64,000 bases of DNA from Cerioporus squamosus (lineage: Eukaryota > Basidiomycota > Agaricomycetes > Polyporales > Polyporaceae): positions 62,001 through 126,000 of the forward strand of contig JABYQS010000015.1 in NCBI GenBank assembly GCA_022592435.1, read 5' to 3'. Below are positions 49,642-58,135 of the stretch, piece after piece (positions within the stretch are counted from its first letter, which is position 1; the number at the start of each line of letters is the position of its first letter). The notes below the pieces were generated by a model. It worked only from the letters and a program-made list of their open reading frames with translations. It made no database searches and was not told the origin of the DNA. The translations under genes were made by a program, and so were the position numbers.

Positions 49642-50051
49642 ATGAAGGTCAAAATCAAGAAATGGCACGCGATTGCCCAATGGCGCTGGGACACCGGCAA
49701 CAATGACCCCGAAGATGATGGCGAGGGAGACGTCTGTGGTATCTGTCGTGTCCCATTCGAGGGTTGTTGCCCTACATGCAAGATGCCTGGTGATGATTGC
49801 CCACTGAGTGAGTTTGGTGCCATAAAATACGCGTGTTGGACGCGTCTTGCTGACTTTCCTACGGTGGTTCAGTATGGGGCGAATGTACGCACGTCTTCCA
49901 TATGCACTGCTTACTACAATGGATCGGAACTGCTTCGTCCAAGCAGCAGTGTCCGATGGACAGGAGACCTTGGGGTAAGTATTCCTTCTCTCTTTCAACT
50001 TCGTGGAGCTGACCACTTGTTACAGTCACCGCTGAGCGGAAGGTGGACTAA
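49642..50051 (+). CDS. APC11: anaphase-promoting complex subunit 11 (RING-H2)
   Basis: Catalytic RING subunit of the APC/C ubiquitin ligase that recruits E2 enzymes to degrade securin and cyclins. Exons 49642-49807, 49873-49974 and 50026-50051 join in phase (97 residues). The N-terminus MKVKIKKWHAIAQWRWD is nearly diagnostic. Zinc ligands appear as CGICRVPF, CCPTCKMPGDDCPL, WGECTHVFHMHCLLQWI and CPMD. The final C-x2-C pair ends in Asp instead of Cys (GAC 49959-49961), followed by RRPWVTAERK. I believe similar endings occur in other basidiomycetes, but cannot confirm it here. A small acidic insert (DPEDDGEGD) precedes the first Cys. A GTG-initiated upstream extension was rejected because the family begins at MKVKI. 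Confidence 0.93.
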
Positions 50052-50221
50052 TACACACCAACATGGTTGTACGAACAGAGCACTCCTTCCTTGTATCCAT
50101 ACCCACCGGACGGTTATACTGTATACTAACTATACTTTTCTGTTTCCTTGACGGCGTTGCACGGTGTGTTTAACGCTTTTGGCTCCAGTACTGTTGTATT
50201 CAGCGCTACTGAGTGCACTAC

Positions 50222-51125
50222 TTATACGCTATAGGCGGGATCATCTACACTCTGAATGATCCTGGTCGGCTGCATCATATTCTCTCGAACGAAACGTCCG
50301 TCTTCGCATCTCTCGTCAGCTATGGACTACTGAAGACGTCGTGGACACTCACTTGGTGCGTCATTCTCCCTCGACCTCCAAATCGCCTCCTCCATGTCCT
50401 TCGCTACCCCAGTCTTAACGTGTCGCACGACCAACCTCCTTTCCGCCTCCTCCTCTCCGATCTCTACCCACCATCGTTCGTCAAGCAACTCAGACGCCGC
50501 GGCCCACGGTGAAATGCCCAAGAACGTGTACAGGCCCTCGACGATGACAAGTCGATGATGAGGGTATACGGCTATAGAGTCGTAGACAGGATCCTTCTTC
50601 TCGTGAGAGAACGAGGGTGCGTATACTATCTGTGACCCCGACGGTGCGTCCGCCGACTGGGACGGGTCGATGGGCTTGCGGAGTGCGCGGATGAAAGCGA
50701 CGTATCCCTCGCCATCGAACGTCCAATGCGCCCCGCGACGATCATGTGCCAGCTTGGGGTCGGGCATTGCGTCGAGTTGTGCGCGCGGAAGGTGCCATCC
50801 GTCAAGCCCTACGTACACCGCGATGGGTGTTGTCGGGGTACCGTCACGGCCTGCTATGTTGGAAGCACCCTCGGCGAGGCCAGCTTGAGTTGAGGCTGAC
50901 AGTGCCGCTGCGTTGACTCTGTCCACAATGAGCTGGGCGAGGGTGGACTTCCCGGATGCAGGGACGCCCGCGATGCCTACGAGGAGACGGCCATCCGCAG
51001 GTATCCTTACTCGGAACATAGACGGTGAGCCTTCTTTTATTGCACTTGTGTGGCACCTATACTGACACTTACTCTCTGAAGCGATCGAGGAGATACTGCG
51101 ATAGTTCGTCAGCGATCTTGTCCAT
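50222..51125 (-). CDS. P-loop kinase of the uridine kinase/YFH7 type
   Basis: ATP-dependent small-molecule kinase of the uridine kinase/pantothenate kinase fold, resembling fungal YFH7-like proteins. Exons 51073-51125, 50353-51044 and 50222-50301 join in phase (274 residues). The short first exon encodes MDKIADELSQYLLDRFR. Walker A is GIAGVPASGKSTL. A Walker B/acceptor region GLDGWHLPRAQLDAMPDP, the lid-type HDRRGAHWTFDGEGY, and VIVEGLYTFL follow. The C-terminal exon ends QPTRIIQSVDDPAYSV, with the upstream Arg-rich RRLVVRHVKTGVAKDMEEA acting as the likely LID. The substrate is unknown. It is convergent with APC11 (170 bases apart) and divergent from the metallo-beta-lactamase gene (256 bases apart). 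Confidence 0.85.
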
Positions 51126-51381
51126 CGCGTCTTCCAAGTGCTGCTGGCTGGTGCTGCTGGTGCTGCTGGCTTGGATGGAGTCTTGCTTGTGTCGGCAAAG
51201 TCGCGACGCGGATCGTTATCTCAGTGCACTGGGCACGTGGTCGCGAGATTTCGACGCGTTGGTGACGTCAGTTCTCTCCTCTGGCGCGTCTTCAAGCCAA
51301 CGCCTTGCACCCACTGCCACCCAACGTCCAGCACGACGAGCTCGCCGCATACCACGACGCGCAGAGTCCAGACGTTTCAGC

Positions 51382-52545
51382 ATGTCAGCTCCGGAAATCA
51401 AGCTCACCGCGAACTTGACTCTCGACGTCGCCGACACGCGGCCGCCCACGAAACCCGAGGCGAACGCACAGGCGCAGGTCGGCCCCGTGCCCATCCCTCA
51501 CGAGCGTAAGGTGCACCCCACGAATCCCGGCGACGAGAACGCAACCCTCACTTTTGTTGGAACCGCGACTACTCTTCTCGAATGGCGCAGACTACGTATC
51601 ATGACCGACCCTAACTTCCTCCATGCCGGTGGTGAGTACTTGAACCTCTCACTCTTCCTTCAGGCGCATATGTTCATCCCAAGACACTAGATCACGTTCA
51701 TCTCGGCCCCGGAGTGACTGCAAAGCGTCTCACCAATCCATCTATTCCACTCAATCAACTCCCGCCCATCCATCTCGTTCTCCTGTCGCACTACCACGAG
51801 GACCATTTCGACAAGCTTGTGGAAGACCGTCTTCGTCGCGATCTCCCAATCGTTACCACGCCACATGCTGCACATCATTTGACCACTGCGCAGTACAAGG
51901 GAGAACCGTTCACGGCCCTCATCCCCTTGGACACTTGGGAGGCAGCCGACATCACCGCTGGAGACGCGAAGTTCAGGGTGACGGCCATGCCTGGGAAACA
52001 CGTCCAGACGGGCATGGTGGAGATGGTGAACAAGGCAATTGGTGCTCTCCCGCCGACAAATGGATGGATGGTCGAGTTGTTCGGGGCAGGGGGAAAGCCT
52101 TACAGGATCTATATCAGTGGTGACACTCTGATGGTCGACGAGCTGAAGAGCATTCCGCAGAAGTTCCCGCACGTGGACCTCATGTTGGTTCATCTGGGTG
52201 GCACGACCATTCCTGCTCCCAATATTCCGTTGCTCATGGTCACAATGGACGCAGAGTAAGGTGAGCTCCTGCCAGCGCTCCTTGATACGACGAACGTTTG
52301 AGGTAATAGGTCGTTTGCTAGGAATACAACTAGTGCACCTCATCAATCCCGATGTTACCATTCCCGTTCATTATGACGACTATGATGTTTTCCAGAGTCC
52401 ACTCAAGGTATGTTGTGACTCATTCTTCTGTGAGATCTATGCTCACGTACCCTATCAGGACTTCCAAGACTTGATCATGAAAGCTGGACTCGACCAAAAG
52501 GTTGTCTATCTCAACAGGGGAGACCAATACTCGTTCAGGGTTTGA
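51382..52545 (+). CDS. metallo-beta-lactamase-fold protein with in-frame TAA
   Basis: MBL-superfamily hydrolase, similar to UlaG/NAPE-PLD-like enzymes. Proposed exons are 51382-51631, 51664-52260, 52322-52407 and 52459-52545. Zinc motif LSHYHEDHFDKL is clear, with TAMPGKHVQTG, YISGDTLM, LMLVHLGG and IPVHYDDYDVF supplying the other expected metal ligands. The best splice at the end of exon 2 (GTGAGC at 52261) keeps all phases, but the second exon then contains TAA at 52257-52259 where related proteins usually have Gln before Gly. Using the alternative GTAAGG donor at 52256 avoids the stop but breaks the frame. So the gene is either truncated in this strain, read through, or altered by one C-to-T change or sequence error. 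No signal peptide. Confidence 0.8.
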
Positions 52546-53010
52546 TCGGCCGTGAGTATGCCGTCAGGTACGGTTATACCTTGAACCGCTAAGCCTGGTT
52601 GGTTGCTGTGCTGACCATTGACACAGGCATGCACCAGTGGCACCACACCCAGCCCGGCGAGGCAGACTCTGGACTGGTTGAGGTGGTCGGCGCTGCTGCG
52701 CATAGTTCATCACATCTCTGACGCTGTCGTGGCCAAGTTTCCGTTTGCGAAAAGCGCCTTTTCTGATTGTTCCATCCCGGCAGACCCTGCAAACCAGCTC
52801 CTACGCCGTGTCCGGTAGCTGAATAGCGCTGTAGGTCGGTCGTTGAACGTTGAAACGCCGGCAGCGCTATCAGCGCTTCAGTGCCCAGTGTCAGCTGTCT
52901 AGTGCTGTCTTCGCCATTCGATGCACCGCCTTCTCCGCTCTGTCTGCGAGCTCGACTACTGCAATACGATAATGATAGTCGCCGACAGCACGCACCCTCA
53001 ACTTTTCAGG
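52546..53010. other. intergenic/promoter region
   Basis: Nothing coding is recognised. Its right edge leads into a TATA box of the first small secreted protein. Confidence 0.4.
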
Positions 53011-53017
53011 TATAAAA
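53011..53017 (+). promoter_or_regulatory. TATA box of secreted protein 1
   Basis: TATAAAA lies 38 bases before the ATG at 53055. The matching position in the downstream paralogue also has a TATA-like sequence, supporting function. Confidence 0.65.
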
Positions 53018-53054
53018 GGATGACTCTCACTCACTCACAGTTCACAAACCAAAG

Positions 53055-53659
53055 ATGCTCTCCTTCGCCGCGGTTGTTACTTCTGTCCTCACACTTCTTT
53101 CCGTCGTCGACGCCTCTGCCCTTCCAAAGCGCCAGACTATCGTCCCTCAGCATGGCACCACCATCCAGCCCGCCAATGGGACGGTCGTTGCGCCTGGCGA
53201 GAGCTTCTCCTTCACCTACCAGCTGATGAACTACTGCTTCTGCACCTACGTCCCCGTGGGCGTGTACCTCAGCACCACAGCACCTACCGCCGCCGACATC
53301 GCGCGCGGAGAGCTGGTCAGCGGGAGCTTCATATATGATTTCGGGGGATTCGTAGACCCAAACTATGGTGGGCGACACCTCGTAAATCGCGCACGACGTC
53401 CATTGGTTGACATCCTGTGCTTGCAGGTCTCCAACCGCTCCCGCCGAGCTCCCCGCAGCCGCCACCCTCGTCATTCACGATGCCCGCCCTGAATGTTTCT
53501 AAAGACACAACGCTCTACTTGACCGTCGTGGAAACCGATGACTGCCCCGTACGTGATCGTAGATTCCCCGTCATAATGGCCGAACGCTAACCGCTTGTGT
53601 ACGATCAGTGGGCTCAGGGTTACACGGGATTCGAGACAACCACCATCGTGTACGGTTGA
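53055..53659 (+). CDS. small secreted protein, tandem copy 1
   Basis: Exons 53055-53367, 53427-53548 and 53609-53659 join in phase (161 residues). A signal peptide (MLSFAAVVTSVLTLLSVVDA) is followed by a Kex2-type LPKRQ site near residue 27. The mature protein shows HGTTIQPANGTVVAPGESF, a central VYLSTTAPTAAD block, a proline-rich linker (LQPLPPSSPQPPP), then LYLTVVETDDCP and FETTTIVYG at the C-terminus. The paralogue at 54497 shares this exon plan, with an identical 122-nt second exon. The regular beta-rich pattern suggests a small extracellular beta-sandwich; no known enzyme motif is present. Function unknown; secretion is inferred from sequence. Confidence 0.8.
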
Positions 53660-53703
53660 ATTCTTCCGCACGTCGAAATAGATATAGAGGCTGCTACACA
53701 TGC

Positions 53704-54000
53704 TCAGTGAATGATCAGGTTCTCCGTGTAATTGTCAAGAACAGTCGGCGGTCCCGCGATGTCGACCACTTGAACACGTATGACTGGCAACAAGTCATCC
53801 GGTCGGAAGGGGTTGTAAGTTGCACGTTCGGTCCGCAAGTGAGCTCGGCCATCGGTCCTGTGCAGCACAGTCAGATCACTGCCGTAACCCAGGACACACA
53901 TACAGCATACCCGTACAGGTACCAACATTGAGGTTGACCTGTGCATTCCCGCCCTCGGCCTCGTGTGCGACAAAGACTAGTGCACCTCTCATTGTCTCCC
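53704..54000 (-). other. possible minus-strand secreted-gene relic
   Basis: Between the tandem secreted genes, the minus strand reads like two exons joined in phase across an intron of about 75 bases. The first contains RGALVFVAHEAEGGNAQVNL and the second TCGPNVQLTTPSDRMTCC, ending in a stop near 53713. No clear start or signal peptide joins it. It could be a lineage-specific gene, a relic, or chance. Confidence 0.25.
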
Positions 54001-54449
54001 ACGGATCCCCTGCTGCGTCGGTGTTTGCGAGGTGTTTGGACTGCTAGGTCCGTGCTGTTCGCCCTGGCAGGCGCGAAGACAAGCTCACGCCCTCCCTTTT
54101 CAGGCGACAATCTGTCGACCTCCACCTAGGCGGTGCCGCGCCTGTCTTTGCATCGTCGTCGTCCCGCTGGTGCCTCGCCGTTAACCAAGCGGCTGACGTG
54201 CTCCCCCAGAATTAGTGGAGGCACTCCCCACACCCCGCCGAGTCTAGCGCGCATTCACGGGCAAACCGCTCTTCCGAGCAGTCTTGGGACGCTGTACTGT
54301 CATTCATGTCACGGCGGTGAGCGGATTCTCTCATTCATGCCCGTGTCCGACCGAACTGACATGATCTGCCCAGTCTATCCCGCATCTGTCAGCGTTGAGC
54401 GTGAATCCAAGACTAAGCTCGCGCCTGGGCACAAGAGCCTACCTTCCAG

Positions 54450-54457
54450 TATATATA
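54450..54457 (+). promoter_or_regulatory. TATA box of secreted protein 2
   Basis: TATATATA begins 47 bases before the ATG at 54497, close to the spacing in copy 1. Confidence 0.6.
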
Positions 54458-54496
54458 CGCTGACCACGAACACATTTACTTCACCCTCCTCTCAAG

Positions 54497-55117
54497 ATGC
54501 AGATCCTCTCCTCTCTCTTCATCGCCGCGCTCGCCTTCGCCTCTGCTGCTCATGGGGCCACTCCTCTCCTGAAGCGTCAGCAGGTCGTCAGCGCTCATGG
54601 AACGACCACCCAGCCTGCTGACGGGAGCACGATTGTGCCCGGGTCGACCTTCCCGTTCCACTACTCAAACGCCAATGTCTGCGAGTCGGGCTACAGCCTC
54701 ATCTCCGTCTATCTCTCCGAGTCTGCCCCCACCGCGGCGGACGTGACCACCTCAGGAGGGCTGGTGGATGGCAGTTTCTCCTTCGACTTCGGCAATTTCC
54801 TCATCCCCAACTTCGGTACGTACATAGATCCTAACCGTGTATGGGCATGACATTGACGACACTCTGGCGTGTCCGCAGGGCTTCCGCCGATGACCACACC
54901 CCCGCCCCCGCCGGCGACTCTGACCGCTCCGACTCTCAGTGGGATAGCTGATGGCACCGAGTTGTTCTTCACTGTCGTGGAGACCTTCCGCGACTGCCCG
55001 GTACGTCCGCTTCCGCTAGCTAAGTTCCACTTTCACTTTTCTCATCGTCTCTCCCTCGTTTAGCCGGATGGTCATATAGAGTTTGGCTTGGAAACGACTA
55101 CGGTCATATATGCTTAA
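54497..55117 (+). CDS. small secreted protein, tandem copy 2
   Basis: Exons 54497-54815, 54879-55000 and 55064-55117 join in phase (164 residues). A signal peptide (MQILSSLFIAALAFASAAHG) is followed by a LLKRQ Kex2-type site. It shares HGTTTQPADGSTIVPGSTF, VYLSESAPTAAD, FDFGNFLIPNF, the Pro-rich linker (here PPPPPATLTAPT), LFFTVVETFRDCP and LETTTVIYA with copy 1. The two clearly arose by duplication and have diverged in sequence while keeping intron phase and second-exon length. Expression and extracellular role are inferred from the signal peptide and TATA box only. Confidence 0.82.
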
Positions 55118-55285
55118 GTGCGTGCACACAAGCGACTCGGAATCGGAAGGAGTATGTATGTAGTGATGCCGTAACAACGTCGAATCAACTAGGGTGGGGG
55201 ATAGACCAGGATGGATAGCGGCAGAGTAACCACGTAGTTCCACGCGAGCTACCTTGTACGAACCATCCGAACCGGAATCTCAATC

Positions 55286-57093
55286 TCATTTTACACATAC
55301 CCAGGTGAACTCGTCAGTCCACTGCGGCCAGAGCTTGTGTGGTGGATCCCGGTAGACCTCGGGGACCTCCATCCACGAACACCTCCATGACCGTCTAACC
55401 TCAACAACGTCCGCCAATCCCCGCAAGCTAGTCACCGTGGTATACTCCGGACCAACCGATGGGACGTCCAGTGTTAGACTCGTGAGGCATCTACCCTTTT
55501 GAGCTCGCGATACGATTTCTTGCATTGCTGCCAATCCAGGACTCGGAACGTCGTGGGACAAGCATAGGCGGAGGTGCGAGATTCGGGATGGGATGTTGAG
55601 AAGGCCAGCGGTCCGTAACCAGCAGTCGTTGCCACCTGGGGAGGTGCAGCGAATATCGTCGTCGATGTGCACGGTGAGGGATGTCACGGAAGGGAAGGCA
55701 CCAAGTATCGCTGCTACAGTATCGGGGCTGTAGCTCGCATATCCGGAGCTGTATAGGCTGAAACTGAGCCACAGCTCCGTGACGTTGGCCCCATGAGGAG
55801 ATAGCCATGAAACTACGGTGGCCCAATCCGAGCGTGTTTGGGGAGTTCGTGGGTATAAGACCTTCACGTGCACGAGTGCCATGCCCACGGCAACCACAGT
55901 CACAGTGCGATACATGTCATCAAATGTAACGGACACACGAGTAACCCCTTCACATTGGAGTTTCAGTGTAGATGGATTTAGATCGCGCATCTCAGTGACG
56001 TCTCGCATTGCAGGGAGGATAACGGCAACGGAGACGTCCTGCGGCAGGGAGATGGAGGATAGAAGGTGGTCGCATTTAGAAACTGCTTCGGTGTCCCAGA
56101 TCGTGAGGGTACGAAGACGGGGCAGCGATCGCTGAGGTACTTCGGCACCTGTAGGACTGAAATGCAGGTTGCGAACGGCGAGATGCTGTAGCATAGGACA
56201 CCGGGAAAGGAACGCCAGAAAGTCAGCTGGCTCTGTCCACTGGCCCAAGGGGGTGCCTTATATCCAAATCCGTTAAGTGCTCGAACCTGTTGCTTGGGAA
56301 ACCACCGATGTGATGAATCGCCAGTCTCCTGAGGCAAGGGGTGCACCCATCGAAGAGCAGCTTCCAATTGAGGTCCGAGTGCCGAAGAGGGTGCCCCCAC
56401 ATCGCTTGGCGAATCGTAGCCTGTTCCAGCAAGGGCATCGGAAACCGGAGCGCAGCAGGCACCTCTTCTCGATCCCAACCAAACGGAGCTGATAGTTGTA
56501 ACTCGCGGATGCGCTCGCTGTGTGCTCCCAGAAGGGCCAGAGTGAATCGCTCGTCGTCTTCTGTCAGAAATAGTCGGCACATGAGGGGCGACATTCCGGA
56601 GCGGCGCAAAAAGACTTCGTGTCTGGGCGAAATTGCGCTGAACATAGAGATGCTAGTCCAGAGCGCTGCTCTCGATATCGCGACATCATGCCAGCGACGG
56701 CAGACCAGTGTGATTGGAAGCAACTCCTCGAGCACGACCAACGACCAGTCCCAATTGACCTCTTCCTTTGAGGTGCCTCTGCACTTGAGGGTACATGTGC
56801 AAAGACGAGAGCTAGTATTTCGTCCGGGAGTTGATGGATCGGATGATGCGAGTTGCAGATGGCTGCCGTGCAGGAGACTGCAGACCTCAAAAGCGACAGA
56901 AGTCGCTCAGCCTGGAAACATAGTCAGTCAATTGCACCAGGCATAGGCGTTAGTGTATACGCACATCGTTGAGCCTGAAAGAAAAGTCAGTCTACAGGGC
57001 GCCGCGATTGAAAAGGGTTACGCACGATATGGAGGCAGCGTCGTTGTCTATGCCAGCCAGGAGCAATTCCGCTTGCGCAACAAGCCCAGCCAT
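55286..57093 (-). CDS. F-box protein
   Basis: Substrate adaptor of an SCF ubiquitin ligase. Exons: 57026-57093, 56965-56974 (10 nt) and 55286-56911. The N-terminal helix (AQAELLLAGIDNDAASIS, then LND and AERLLSLLRSAV) is followed by the F-box IHQLPDEILALVFAHVP and, after a short loop, LPITLVCRRWHDVAISRAALWTSI. The remaining 400 residues form leucine-rich-type repeats (LRRLAIHHIGGF, LQHLAVRNLHF, LRTLTIWDTEAV), as in the large basidiomycete F-box families. Two frame changes occur. One base is missing near 56770 (CAAAGGAAGAGG, probably GGG before AAGAGG), and one is extra at the G5 run 56249-56253. Removing or adding these gives a continuous product. It may be intact with homopolymer errors or a pseudogene. 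Confidence 0.75.
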
Positions 57094-57444
57094 GGGGAGG
57101 TGGGTAGAATATGTGTGGAAGTGTTATACGCGTCGCCGTGGAAGTCGATGCTTGATACCTCAGATTGCTCGTGATGCTGGCCTGAGCCTCAAGGCATTCA
57201 AGTTTTCAACTTCTTCAAGCTGAAGGGAGTCCGACTCAGTACTCAGCGCTCGACGGCCGAGTGCGGCAGTCAGTAGACGCCGCGATGCAGTGCCGCATGC
57301 ATATCTACGTACTTGTGCGTCTTCCGGAAGTCGGGAGGGCCACAACCCGGACTCTGATATAAGTAGACGTAGGTACCGGTACACCTTCAACATACGAAGT
57401 AACACACAACCGTCCCAGTATTGCCTTGTCTCGAAAGTCGCACA
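57094..57444. promoter_or_regulatory. divergent promoter interval
   Basis: 351 bases between the F-box gene (minus) and the Dabb gene (plus). No defined element is recognised. Confidence 0.35.
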
Positions 57445-58075
57445 ATGGCAATCCTGCACGTAGGTACGTATGGCGGACATCGTGCATCATCTTCGACTAA
57501 GTGGTACCAGAGGCACTCAACACAATGACTCCTTGCTTTCAACAGTGTTGGCGAAGATAGACAGCTCCCGCTTGAAGGAGTCCAGGGAGGACGTCTACAA
57601 GCAGATACACCTCCTGCTGGATGCCATTCCAGTACCCAAGCACGACGTTCGAGTCGGACCTCCTCTCAACCCCTCATCCACGCGAGGCTACGACCTCAGT
57701 ACGCACCACACATATACTAAATCGCCTTCGCTTGAAGGCAGTAAAGTCTGATTGATTCCCCGTCTAGTGTTGGCCATGAAGTTCGAAAACCCGAAGGATT
57801 TCAAGTCAGTGACCACCCTGCTCTAACAGTGACTTGCCTCATACATCCACACAGGGCGTACCTCGTGCATCCGAAGCACCAAGAGTAAGCATTCGCTCGA
57901 CTACAGGGTGACACCGCGTCTCACAAATCCTCCACAGACTCATGAAGCGCTACGGGCCGCCTCTCTTCAAGGGTGAACGGTATTTCATTGACCTCCACCG
58001 TGACAGCGTTCTGACTGCATTCCAGACATGATAGCGTACCAAGTCGACGGGAGCGCTCCAAAGAGCAAGCTCTGA
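57445..58075 (+). CDS. stress-response A/B barrel (Dabb) domain protein
   Basis: Six small exons: 57445-57463, 57546-57698, 57768-57804, 57855-57884, 57938-57972 and 58026-58075. They join in phase (107 residues). The Dabb fold is a dimeric alpha+beta barrel. Motifs: N-terminal MAILHVVLAKID, KHDVRVGPPLN, DLMLAMKFENPKDF, KAYLVHPKHQELMKRYGPP and DMIAYQV, matching the family order of H-V-F, G-strand, Y-x2-HPxH and C-terminal V-D. Proteins of this family include plant and fungal stress-induced barrels; an enzymatic role is not shown. The first splice (GTACGT at 57464 to acceptor 57545) was chosen because other acceptors bring a stop. Its 3' end is 60 bases from that of the carboxypeptidase. Confidence 0.8.
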
Positions 58076-58135
58076 ACGCCGCCTTGCGCACCTCCTGCAC
58101 CTGCTCAGTGCTCGTAATACAATTTCTTCTCAACC

